Below are positions 1 through 19,294 of a DNA stretch of 64,000 nucleotides, piece after piece. Made by a program: the position numbers and the translations under genes. The notes beneath the pieces were generated by a model that searched no databases, was not told the origin of the DNA, and saw nothing but the letters and a program-made list of their open reading frames with translations. Source of the DNA: Osedax fenrisi (taxonomy: Eukaryota; Annelida; Polychaeta; Sabellida; Siboglinidae); the NCBI GenBank assembly GCA_964019155.1, contig OZ025242.1, positions 589,407 through 653,406 on the forward strand, in the 5' to 3' direction. Every line of letters begins with the position of its first letter. The first letter of the stretch is position 1.

Positions 1-579
1 TGTATATATCATATATGATAGAATAATAATATTATATGAATAAGAATAGAAACAGTAATTACATTAATTAATTATACATGTGTAACGATAATTTATATAT
101 ATATATATATATATTATCAAAAAATATATATATTATATATATTAAATATATATATATAATATATGTATATTTATACAATTCATCAATTCATTCACATATA
201 TATATATATAGAGCGGTATAATATATACTATAATTTATATAAGGTATTAGTCACATAATATTACATAATATATACAAGAAAGGCGCAATTTTAATTAATC
301 CAAAAAATAAACAATTTTATCGCCCATGAATGGGCGTGTCTATTGTCCCAATGCGTGTGATGCGCGCGAATATCGTGTAGTTGATTGGTCAGTAGTGCGA
401 TGTATTTCCCTCCCCTAAATATCTCACAGCATCTCACATAACTAATCTTGCCTTATAATTGTATACATTTATTTGATATATTGTTTATTGCTAGGATAAG
501 ATCTTCATATAATTCGATAATATCAGTAAGGTTACATCGATATTAATATACATTACTTATATTATTACTAAATTAAAAT

Positions 580-633
<54 letters not shown>

Positions 634-1124
634 GTACATGTTTAATATAATTAAATATAATTAATACCATGTCATTAACATGATAATTTATAATAGCATA
701 AATAAAATTGAGTAAATAAAATTGAGTAAATTACACACTAATGTAATTATATATATTATGTAATATAATAATATATTAATATTATTTGTTATAAATAATA
801 TATTAATATTATTTGTTATAAATAATTGTCAATATTTGTTATATATAATTGTTATATCATGTGTATATATTGTTAATGAATTATTGTGAGAATGCTAATT
901 ACAAATTATTGTATTATAAGTATACTTGTTTATTTAACTTATGTAAGTATAATATCTTAATTCTTATTACAAATATTATATAATATTTGAAAGCAAAGCA
1001 ATGTATATATATATATATATAGTTATACAATATTATATATAATTACTTTTATCTTTAGATTATATATATATATTATTATATATATATATTATATATTATT
1101 TATATATAATATATATATATATAC

Positions 1125-1168
<44 letters not shown>

Positions 1169-2193
1169 TATTTATTATTAATGAATTATTATTATTAATA
1201 TTAATAATTATGATACATTTTTATAGATTTAAATTATAAATTAAATTATTGATTTTATAATATTATTTTTTTTAAAGATATAACTATAATATTCATTATA
1301 TAAAGGTTACAATATTTAAAAAAAAATAATTAACTATAAGTTAATTAACTTATAAGTTAACTTATGAAACCTAGAAACTGTATTATCTAACATTTATTTA
1401 ATTGCGTTCAATATAATTGAAAGACAATAAAATCAATATAATAAAAAAAAATTAACAAAAGATTGGTTTCCTGGGAAATGTACACATTGTTCTTATTTAT
1501 ATATAGAATATTTATTTCTTAACAATATGTTACAATATCTTTATAAATTAATTATAGCAATTATGTTTGTTAATTTCTCTAGAACAATTAAATATGTAAA
1601 CTAATTTAAATTTGTACATTGAAATATGCATGTGTCACATCTTTATTTCTCTATTCATGACATCGTATATTATATTGAATTTTACATTTTGTTATCAATA
1701 TCATTTCTTGTTATAAAAAATGTTTCAATAACTAATGACAATAAAAAAATTATACTTTTTCTAATATTATTTTATTATTATAATCAATATGAAGACTATA
1801 GTCTAAAAGTATACTTTTATATGTTATAATATTTGATAATTCAAAGATATCATTATATACAAATTACGAATACTTATTATGTAATTATATTGTACTTAAA
1901 TATGTATTTTATAATGAACGTATTGTTTTCTATGAGTATAAATACTTGTAACTAGGATATGTAGAATTAACTTCGTATCCAATTATAGTTCAAATAGATA
2001 AGAAAATGTTAGACATTGAGTCTATGTGACGAATTAACATTTCTTCTCGTTTTCTTATCCACAATGTAACTCTTAATCTGTGTGCATCTTATAGTATATA
2101 GATACTATACATGTATGCTATATATATGCGTGTATGCGTGTGTGTATATGTATGGGTTTATGCGTGTGTGTATGTATACGTTTGTATGCATAC

Positions 2194-2236
<43 letters not shown>

Positions 2237-2340
2237 GTCACCATATCACGTGTAGTATTATAAAATCACCAATATAAAATATGTACCCGTTATATTAACC
2301 CTTGTTTCGTATAATACGAATTAAGATAATATTAATTATG
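1..2340. other. AT-rich intergenic or upstream DNA
   Basis: No coding signal is visible. The stretch is dominated by A/T with TA runs at about 579-630, 1130-1163 and 2195-2236. Two short direct duplications are visible: a 16-bp unit around 698-730 (AAATAAAATTGAGT core) and a roughly 31-bp unit around 768-830 (ATATTAATATTATTTG core). A 67-codon open frame at 1626-1829 is A/T-biased and resembles nothing I recognise. Confidence 0.7.
579..630. repeat. (TA)n microsatellite
   Basis: An almost pure alternating TA tract of about 50 bp. Similar tracts recur at 1130-1163, 2195-2236, 3630-3660 and 4955-4990. Confidence 0.9.
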
Positions 2341-3627
2341 AAGTTTTTACGTGTACGTATATCGTAGGGCAGCGCATACTTGCAGCTAACCTAATTATGT
2401 AATACACTACTACGCTGTGATACTATTATTGTTCGCTGCTGCTGTAACAAGCGAGCGCCTGCCTATAAATAGGTTATCGGTACAGTGCACATTAATACAC
2501 GGGCTAGTACAAGATAGCGCTCTAAATAGTGGTAGCCACCTATTGCCATTATTCATTGTATCAGCACCTCGCCACCGGCACTGCTACGTCTGAGATAACG
2601 GTCGGCCTCTCATGTGGCTTGTATATCTATCTCGTGTGGCTTGTATACATACGATATACACCCCCACCCACCAACCCCACACATTGTTACTGTGTTTATC
2701 ACTAGTATACTTACCTCTCTCTCTACACTGCGTTGCGCTCTATACAGCATATTCGTTTTTGTATATATTTCATTGTACATTGCATTGGACACCCTATTGT
2801 TGTGTTCTCTGTACCCCCCTCGTTCATTATTTACGCGTACATTCATACGCGTCTATAGCATCAATAGGGTACGCAGCGATACAATGTAAAGCGGTGTGTT
2901 TGCGTAAACAAAGCTATTTTTAACTGGGTGTTCTTTGTTTAGAAATATTAATGGCGCGACTCTGCAATCTCTATTGACTAAAACAATAGCTCCATTGTAC
3001 TAAGTTATCGACCGACTAAAAGCACATACGTATGTGATTATAATTGCGTATTGTTTTTATCCGTATAAGAATTCATAAAGAATGCTATAAAGTAGAGAGT
3101 CCTTTGTTTATTGTTTGGCAGAAGTACGCGTTCCGTGTGTTAGCGCATCTTGTGACTCGTGTTCTATAAATAGATGTGTATGTAATGTAATAAGTATACG
3201 CAGCGTGTGTGTGTGTGTGTGTAGTAGTAGTAGTAGTAGAGGAGGAGTGACTATGGCAGCGTTTTCCCGGCATTGTGCATTGTAAACAGGCGGACACTGG
3301 GGTACAGATAAGCGACGGATGCTCATTAAAACTGACCGGCCTGTTGTTAATTAAGGTCGGAGGAGGGAGGAGGAGGATTGTATCGTGCTGGCCGACTTAA
3401 TTGTCTCCCCTTGCCGAACCCCATCTCTCTTTGTTTATAGGTGCACAGCTGTTACACCGGGGCCTCCTATTGCATCACAATGTAACCCCCACTACCCATT
3501 GCAGCATAGGTTAATTACCAAGCACGCAATCCACACTATAATGCAATCCCGTACTACACATCCTGCCTATTAATTCATCCTATTAATCCATCCTATTAAT
3601 ATACGAATACATACATCAATATATATA

Positions 3628-3658
<31 letters not shown>

Positions 3659-4560
3659 CATATATATTATATATTATATATACATTATTAAAATACATAT
3701 ATATTATATAATATTTTTATAAATGTATGCATATATTGTATTCGACAAAATATTACATATTAATATGTACGTAGGTTAATCTTTTTAATTCAAAATCAAT
3801 AAAAACTATATTTCCGTATCGATGTTGATATTTTAATTGAATGTATGACGTAACTCCCTCCTCTGTGCTCACTAACCCCCCTCCTCTCCCCTCCCCACTC
3901 CTCTCGTATCTCACCGTTGATCTCGATATCTAGCTGACGAATAATAGCGTTGTCTTGCATATTGTATTAGATCAAATCACGGACCAACGTATCGTTCTGG
4001 CATTTCCTGTCACCGATTTTTCCTCTGCGAGCTTATGGGCTTAGCGCATCTTTCTTTGCCGCCGCTATAATTGCTATTTGTATCAATTATAACACACTGG
4101 GAATCACGATGATTCCTAGTGACAACTCGACACAACTACATAATTACATATGCAAAACGCTGAACGTGTTCCGAGACCTATCCGCGTACATACGCGCGTT
4201 TGTATGTGCGCGCGGTGGCCTATAGGCTATCTCTCTCTCTCTCTTCCTCTCTCTCTCTCTCTCTCTTCCTCTCTCTCTCTTCCTCTCGTCACTATAGCGC
4301 CGCTACGTGATAACACCGCATCAATCGCAGGCCGATTACGTAAACCTATTGTTATCTGTAACCATCGCGCACACGAACAATAGGTGGCCGCATTACAAAG
4401 AGAAGCGCTACTATCTACAGCACCACCACCACTACTACTAGCGCCACCACCATTAGCACCACCCCCTTTAACACGTGTATTAGTGTATGCATTAGTACGC
4501 TCACTATGCGTGTGTGACTAGACGTCATTCTCTATCTGGTATCCATAGCGAACACAGTCG
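2340..4560 (+). promoter_or_regulatory. Less AT-rich upstream region, candidate SoxD promoter or 5' UTR
   Basis: Base composition changes here to a mix with CpG and pyrimidine-rich blocks. Two TATA-like motifs are visible: TATAAATAGG at 2463-2472 and TATAAATAG at 3165-3173. The first coding exon of the SoxD gene at 5170 begins with a splice acceptor, so at least one upstream non-coding exon should exist, and this is the nearest region with promoter-like composition. It also has a GT run near 3205-3222, GTA triplets to 3240 and CT-rich DNA at 4229-4286. The TATA motifs are seen; the link to the gene is inference. Intron length and exon position are unknown. Confidence 0.25.
4229..4286. repeat. 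(CT)n-rich microsatellite
   Basis: CT dinucleotides interrupted by three TTCC steps. Confidence 0.85.
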
Positions 4561-4953
4561 ATGTAACGTAACAGTTATACCATTTATAATAGCTAGTAAT
4601 AACGTGCTGTATACAACATATTGAAACATGATGGACTTCATATTAAATAGGTAGTACGTGTGCCTTATACGCCTCTTATAACGCCCCTTTAGGAATGTTT
4701 CTTTGTAGTCGGGGTGCTGAAATAAAAGAATGGATATTATGCATTGACGGAGAATATTATTTCATCACCTCTTTCATGTATCGCATTAATCTAGTGGGCT
4801 TATACGTACACATTAGTATAGTGTATTATTTAACATTTTAGAAAATGATGAATACACTTCTAATTAGTAACTTATTTCTAAAGTATTCTTATTTAAATAT
4901 CGTCTAAATATATGTATACAATGTGTGTATTATTTATAATATATTATATAATA

Positions 4954-4994
<41 letters not shown>

Positions 4995-5173
4995 GTATCA
5001 TATAATACAATGGATTTTTTCTTATTCTATCATAGATGAATTATATAGTGTTTTATCAAATATTTGTTAATATTTCTTGATATTTTAGCAAATATTAACA
5101 ACTATTTATAGATTTTCCTAGACGACTATTTATATAATTAACTATAATGTAACCTACGAATATTTACAGAGAT

Positions 5174-10543
<5,370 letters not shown>

Positions 10544-11230
10544 TAAGCAGTATTCTTATCTCATCATTCATCATCATTATTACATCATCACTATTACATC
10601 ATTATTACATACAATTGTTACATCATTATTACTATTATTATTATTATTATTTAAATATTTTTTGAACAATTTGCATTTATGACAATCGACGCATATTTGA
10701 ATAGAGTTTCACAATCTGTTTAGAACAATGTGTTATGTAAGAAACAATGTATTATGTAAGACAATTTGCATCGCAATCAATGACCAATACTTTTTTTACT
10801 ACTCGACACCATTTGTAAATGAAACATGTATTTACAACCCGCGTAAATATATTGTATTATATGTGTATCTATGTTACTACGATATAACTTATTACTAGGA
10901 AGATAGATAGCTTATCACTAACGATCATTAATAATCAGTGTAATAACAACAACAACAATGGACAGACATACTAGCTCATCTGAGTCTAGTAATGGTGGTG
11001 GTGGTATTACATGACTACATGATTAAAATCATATTACTGGGCCAAGTATGCCTTTAAACTCTACTCATATCATTTAAAACAACAACAACAACATCTACTA
11101 ATATATACATATGTGTATATATATTATTATTATTAACTACTGTGTTGCACACTCAATATTATACCTATTTATAGTTATAATTCTACAACATACAACGCAA
11201 TTTATTGTAATTTAAATTATAAATAAACTA
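10544..11230 (+). other. SoxD: Probable SoxD 3' UTR
   Basis: It follows the stop codon directly. It contains ATC/ATT triplet runs (10555-10655) and CAA triplet runs near 10948 and 11080. The first canonical polyadenylation hexamer I see is AATAAA at 11222-11227, with another near 11290. The UTR end is inferred. Confidence 0.4.
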
Positions 11231-12968
11231 CTTTGTCACCATGTATTATGTTATTCATTAATTATCATAGATCATCCATTACTTTGAAAATAAATCTAAA
11301 TCAACTATAAATTATTGATGATATATGCCAAATATAGTTAGAAAATATTACATAATTATATTTATGATTTTATATCCATTACTAATTACTTTCATAAAAA
11401 AATAAGTTTTGGTATTCATATTTATAAAAAAAAGTAATAAAATCTATAAATATAATTATAAATATGATTAATTGGATGTCCTATAGTTGTAAATCAATAA
11501 ATAATAGTAATTTAAAATAATATATTGTTTAATAACAGGTTAAAAATAGGTATTATATTTTATATAGATAAATTACTAATATCTATAATTATATTTATAT
11601 AGGAGTAACAATAGAATAATTGTTTATCTTATAATAATGGTATTGTATTCCCAAAGTGTATACAGATACATTATATCATATGTTATATAACAGTATATCT
11701 TATACACAAATACTCCATTGTATGGTCATCTGTTTTATACGCAACATTAAATAACAAAATACCAATAGCATTGTATCTATAAGCCTCACATGAATATATA
11801 GTGTAGGTACTAGAATACAGGCATTAGATATTACACTACATTAGAGAATGTATAACCTATAAGTTACATACTACACAATGTAGTTAGTTAGTTATAGCAT
11901 GTTACATAAAGTGGTATCAGTTTATTTTAATAATAACAATTGAGAATTATATTAATTAATAATAAGATATATTAACAATAACATCGCCTTTTTTTATTCT
12001 AGCAACATTGTATAACTAGGCATCCTATATACATTACTTAACATAGTGTAACAATTCACACACATGCCTGTGTATGTATGTGTATATGTATTCATATACA
12101 TTACCTATCAAATTATCCATTATAACTACTTATGCCACATTTGTATACAAAAAAACAAATATGTAATTAAACCCTAGTGATTAGATATATATTGAATTAT
12201 TTTGTGTTTTAGTTTTAATATTGTTTTAGTTACAGTTATATCTAAAAATGTACATACAAATCATAAAAATATAATAATATATTGTTAATAATTATGATAA
12301 CAATTATAAACAAGAAGCATGATATATAAGAAGCATGTTATTATAACAGTGTATAAGTAGGGGTATACCTACTATTATAGTAGTACTATGGTACCCGTAG
12401 GTAGCTACTTCTCAACAAAGTTCAGTATAGATAGACACCGCTAGCTGTGAAACATCTTCAGATGATATATGAACTTAATAATGTTAATCAATATTAACTA
12501 TTATAGTTATGTACAACATTTCACTTTATAAAATATGCATATATGCTAAGATTAGACAAGTTTAATTTGGTAATAAAGTTTATTGTTACTAAAATGATAA
12601 AGTATAATAGAAAAGTATGATAATATAGGTGTAATATGATTAAACAATACGTTTTCAATACTAATTTGTATGAGAATATAAATATTAAAATGAAAAATAA
12701 TTTACTATAACATATGACATATAATGATTACAAATAATGATTAGTGAAATAAATAATATTAGATTTAAACATGATAACACTGATAAAAGTACATACTTAT
12801 GTATACTAGTGACGAGATCGTTGTAGGGAGAACTGGATACACGTGATCCCAATTTCTTCCATTCGTAATAGATAGATTAATAGATAAATAGATAGAACAA
12901 TAGGTAAAGCAACACAGGTAAGTTATACACCTATAGTAGTAGTTAAAAAGTGGGGCGTTATGTAAGTA
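11231..12968. other. AT-rich intergenic DNA
   Basis: No open frame, RNA gene or clear mobile element is visible. The sequence is non-repetitive and A/T-rich apart from short GTATAT runs. Confidence 0.6.
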
Positions 12969-13731
12969 TAGGGGAAAGTCTCCGATTACCGACCCCCTCT
13001 CGTATCTCAGTAACTATAAGAGATATCACAGCATTGTATATATACAAGAACTGTTAGTAATGTATTGATAAATATGAATAAGTATTTTGTTTTAAAAAAT
13101 ATTTAATCCTACAATTTGTATTTGATAAAATGTAATATTCTGTTTTTACTTCTTAAATATTTGAATAATAACTTTTTTTAAATCATTTTAAATACTTTAT
13201 TAATTAAATGAAAACTTAATACTGCGCATAATATTGTTGATCAATAAAATGTTTATAACTATTATACAAATAATTTAATTTGAATAACTATTAACCAATA
13301 TATTTTAATTATAGCAACCCATATGATTTTCCTAATACCGACCTCCTGAATTACCCTAATACCGACCCCATGTTATTTATAATATCCAATCATAATATAC
13401 CAGTATTTTACTTTAAAAGATATCATAAGTTGTTTGTGTATCATTGATATAGATTATGGATTCATTATTCCATTCGATTATATATACTGATTAATAACTA
13501 AATGTTAAATAATAATATACACTATTGTAATATAATTACTATAAAGTTTAAATTTAAATTTAATATTAGGGGAATTATGTCTAATACGGGCCATTTTTTA
13601 TGGTATCAAATAACTTTTTTATTTATGATTATAAATTAATGAAATTTTATCACGATTTAGATATTATAAACGTCAATAACATTACAATTTCAGTTTTTGT
13701 AAAAATGTTATTTATCGTCGAAAATGTGCCC

Positions 13732-13766
13732 GGCCCGTATTGCAAACAATGTTTGTAATACGGGCC
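13732..13766. repeat. 35-bp near-palindrome in inner element
   Basis: Two inverted copies of the ATACGGGCC motif flank a CAAACAATGTTTG core, with a single mismatched pair. It could form a hairpin or a symmetrical protein-binding site. Confidence 0.75.
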
Positions 13767-14054
13767 AGGTGGTTTTAATACGGGCCGGGTGAAACATCCA
13801 ATAGATGGCGAAAGTAGTTATCATTTTCAACCAATCAAATGAATTGTTATATTGATGATACAATTTTCACGCTATAAGAATACTTATCACGCATACTTCA
13901 ATTTATTTCAGTGATTTAAACTAATTTACACCATAGTGAACTACGGCAACCTACTAATATAACCTACATATCTAGTAGATACTATCTACGTTATTTCTAT
14001 ATATATATAGGAATAAAATAAATAATAGATTACATAATTTGATTTAAATAAGTG

Positions 14055-15182
<1,128 letters not shown>

Positions 15183-17084
15183 ATTAACAAAATATGATAA
15201 TTAATATATTTGTTAATATATTTAATACGGAAATATAAATATTAAATGATATAATTATCGATTACTAATATTGATTATTATCAATATACTATAATGGAAT
15301 ACTTAATAGACATGTGATTACATATATAATATATCTACACCTACGATGGTATTACAGTGTATAAGTATTGGGTTAACATGTTACATTAATAAAATTATAT
15401 TTATAATAAATAAATTAATATGCATATCAATGTAATGTTAAAATATACGATACATTTATAATATATTTATAACACAAATATCGATTTCTATATAAATCAA
15501 ACTGTAAAATCTAATGAATCAAAAAGTATTGCATAATAAGATATTGAATTGTATGGCGAATTTTAATTGTATTATTGATTTAATTTATTTTTAATTGTAG
15601 CCTTTAGAATAGTAAATATAAAATAAAACTGTTCATTGAACTATGTGTTATAATGTGTGTCTGAATATTTAACGGCGTTGGGTATAAATTAGAATATATA
15701 ATAATATATAAATTAATAATTTATGATGAATTATTTATGTCTATATACATTGTATAGTATGCATGATCTAGAGAAATTAACAATATTAAAATATAATTTA
15801 AAAATATAAAATTTAATAATTAATTATATATATGTGTTGTATTAGTGAATAGATTTGAAAAATGTTATATACAATATAAAATAAATATTAAGTGAAAATG
15901 TCGATAAATAAATATAACAATGATTTATATAAATAAACAAAAATGTTGTTAACAAAATTTGCACTATATAAATATTATAATGTAGCTACATTAAGTTAGA
16001 TATAATAAATAAAATAGAAATAACAATGAAGTTAACAGCAAAAGTTAACAAAAAGTTAACAATAAAATGCATTAAATAAATTCTATAGAATATCGATTGA
16101 GCGTAACTTTAATTGTTCTATATAACGTATACTATGCTGAATAATGTAAACATGCATACGCATGTGTTTCTAGAGACTGTTACATTTGATAATTATTTTC
16201 TATCAACTGACTTAGGAAATTAATGCAACAGTGAAAATATACACAACCTATATGTAGAATAATATTATATAAAATCATATAATAATGAATGGATATTAGG
16301 AATGAGATAACATTCATTATTTATTGACAAATATGTATATAATTATTATAAATTATGTATTATAAATAATATCATATAATCATAAGCATATAATTGTATA
16401 CATAAACTATTTACCAATCATATGGTTTATATTTTATACATTATATAACCTATCTATTATTAGTAAACACATTAATAAGTCGAATTACTGATCAGAAATT
16501 CATATTATAATTACTTCAAATTAAATACATTGTAACATCTATGGATTTACATATACGATTTTTCATAATTATATTATTATAAACAAACAATGCACATACA
16601 TATAATTACTGCCTCGCTAGATATATATTAGATGCCATCTCGATGAGCTAACAATAGTTTCCGATCTCACTAATTTTAGATAATATGTATTCCATTATAT
16701 TAAAATTTACATTATTCTTTAATGCATATTATATTATATCAATTATATTTCAATATAATATTTATTATCGATTATAGTCGATAATTATAGATATCTATAG
16801 ATACCAATTATGATTTTATTATTTAATATTACAATTGATACACTGATATAATCACAAATAATATCAAATTTGCTAAAGTTATATATATATTAATATGAGT
16901 ATGTATCTATGAGTATAAATATGTGGTTATATATAATACAATCGTACATAACGAGTACACTTATTCCCTCACATATATTCAAATATATGTACAATATTAT
17001 AAATGCATATATATTTAAACATATAATATGCCTTTATATATCAATACATATTGATATTCATATATGAGTATATGCGTATATATA

Positions 17085-17089
<5 letters not shown>
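15183..17089. other. AT-rich interior of inner element
   Basis: No coding frame or recognisable gene remnant. Low-complexity A/T-rich sequence only. Confidence 0.6.

Positions 17090-17132
<43 letters not shown>
17090..17132. repeat. (TA)n microsatellite
   Basis: About 43 bp of alternating AT inside the inner element. Confidence 0.9.
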
Positions 17133-17136
<4 letters not shown>

Positions 17137-17303
17137 ATATATTAACATACATATGAGTATACGTAAATATGAATACATACGGTGTAATAATCATATACAT
17201 TAGAATCACCTAATTGTAATGTCTATGATATTAATGTACACATTCATTATAACCACTCTCGTAATAGTTCGATCTATCAATAAACGCATGTATGAGTCAT
17301 ACT

Positions 17304-17362
17304 TTCTTTATATCGGTGGTATGAATATACGATATAAAGAAAATTCTTTATATCGGTGGTAT
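17304..17362. repeat. Direct repeat plus 26-bp palindrome
   Basis: TTCTTTATATCGGTGGTAT occurs at 17304-17322 and again at 17344-17362. Between them, CGATATAAAGAA at 17330-17341 pairs perfectly with TTCTTTATATCG at 17344-17355 across a 2-nt loop. Confidence 0.85.
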
Positions 17363-18225
17363 TAATACACGCACGATGTCGCACGCACTTATATTACATT
17401 TTATTTCAGTGATATAATATAGTAAAATAGTAACATAGAATCAAGCATTTTCATTGGTCATGTGGCCCGTATTACTAACATTAGGTGGCCCGTATTGTAA
17501 ACATTTGATACACTTGTTAAATAACCCCCAACGCACTTAATATTGAATATAAAGTAGAATGTATACATTTATATTCTTCGTATTTAATTATTCTTTCCAA
17601 TCGTGCTTTGAATTATTTAATTAATTTTATATTTATTAACGAAAATGGTGGATAAATAAATAATTAGTTAGTACATTTTCATTTGAAAACTATTTTTTGA
17701 TATAATGATTAATATTAGAAATATAAATGCAAATATTAAAAAAAAAAATACCCCTTATTAATAGAAATGTGATACTGAATAAATCTTGTATATATTTTTT
17801 TTTGATTTGAACAATAGTTACTGAGATATCGCAGTGGCCCGTATTACACACTGGCCCGTATTAGACATAATTCCCCTACTATTAAAACATAAATTCAATA
17901 CAAAATAATTGCGTGCATGTTAAAATTAATTATATTTATGAATATTTACTATGTTGATTGGATATTAGAATACTAAAATTATTTATACCACGATTATTTT
18001 AGGGGGTCGGTAATAGGAGAAGGGGGTCGGTATTAGGTACATGTATCCGATTAACGACCCCATTGTTTATTCTTGTAAATATAACTATATACAAAATTTA
18101 AAATAGTAACATTATTCATTGCCATAATATTACCCTACTTACAAAATTTCAAATAAATATATTTAATATTGAATAAGTTATTACAAATAATCATGTAGGG
18201 GTCGGTAATCGGAGACTTTCCCCTA

Positions 18226-18716
18226 GATATGCAGTAATTCTAAGATCTCAAGATCGAATAGAGAATGTATTAAGAATAGGCAATTAAGATAGGTATTCCA
18301 TATAGTTTACATTCACTACATTTTGTAATAAGGTTACAATATCAAATACTATACAAACTCTAACAATAACTAGTCATAATCTAGGTATACATTAATCTAG
18401 TATTCTCGAGGTCAACACTTCAAGGTCATTCACACTCCACCATTGTTAAGTATAGTATGATACCTATCGGCATAACGATACGCATGCATAGTGAAGTATC
18501 GACTTGATATGGTAGCTGTAGAAGTGGGACATATTGAATACACGTAATACGAATAACTTTGTTGTGTTAGGGTGATGTTGTGTGTAACATAGCAACGACC
18601 CTATCTGTATTCATTCACATGTAAACTCAGATGATACGTTGGTACTACATGTTCGACGTACCATCCCAACATAACAACATCCCAACATCACAACGTACTA
18701 ACGTATTTAGCTTCAT
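18226..18716. other. Unique intergenic DNA before the minisatellites
   Basis: About 490 bp of mixed composition without a coding signal or repeat. Confidence 0.6.
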
Positions 18717-19155
18717 ATTAGGTAATACCTCGACTAAGAATGATTTAGGTAATACCTCGACTAAGCATTCTTTAGGTAATACCTCGACTAAGAATGATTT
18801 AGGTAATACCTCGACTAAGAATGATTTAGGTAATACCTCGACTAAGCATTCTTTAGGTAATACCTCGACTAAGAATGATTTAGGTAATACCTCGACTAAG
18901 AATGATTTAGGTAATACCTCGACTAAGCATTCTTTAGGTAATACCTCGACTAAGAATGATTTAGGTAATACCTCGACTAAGAATGATTTAGGTAATACCT
19001 CGACTAAGCATTCTTTAGGTAATACCTCGACTAGGCTTGCTTTAAGTAATACCTCGACTAAGAATACTTTAGGTAATAGATCGACTAGGCTTGCTTTAAG
19101 TAATACCTCGACTAAGAATACTTTAGGTAATACCTCGACTAAGCATGATTTAGGT
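18717..19155. repeat. 27-bp minisatellite with 81-bp higher-order unit
   Basis: About 16 units built on GGTAATACCTCGACTAAG followed by AATGATTTA or CATTCTTTA. The two spacer types alternate as A-B-A in threes, giving an 81-bp higher-order repeat over the first 11 units. The last five units diverge (CTTGCTTTAA, AATACTTTA). Because 27 is divisible by 3 and the unit lacks stops, open frames of 191 codons (+) and 207 codons (-) cross the array; neither resembles a known protein. Confidence 0.93.
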
Positions 19156-19294
19156 ACACAAGTATTCAAGCTATGGACACAGGTGGTATTGGTAGGTACA
19201 TGGTAGATACATGTACTATAGGTACATGGTAATAATAAGGACAGTATAGTATTAAGAAATTGGTACATGTAAGGATATGGTATTAGTATAACGT
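19156..19294. other. Short spacer between minisatellites
   Basis: It contains imperfect repeats of GGTACATGGTA and no gene. Confidence 0.6.

Noticed and set aside
2612..2923. 103-codon open frame as an upstream gene
   Set aside because: Composition is driven by Tyr/Cys/Leu/Ser from pyrimidine-rich DNA, overlapping frames are equally open, and no family is recognised.
18631..19268. Open frames of 191 and 207 codons with 9-residue repeats
   Set aside because: The 27-bp unit is divisible by three and stop-free, so both strands stay open by construction; no start context, splice sites or known repeat protein supports a gene.
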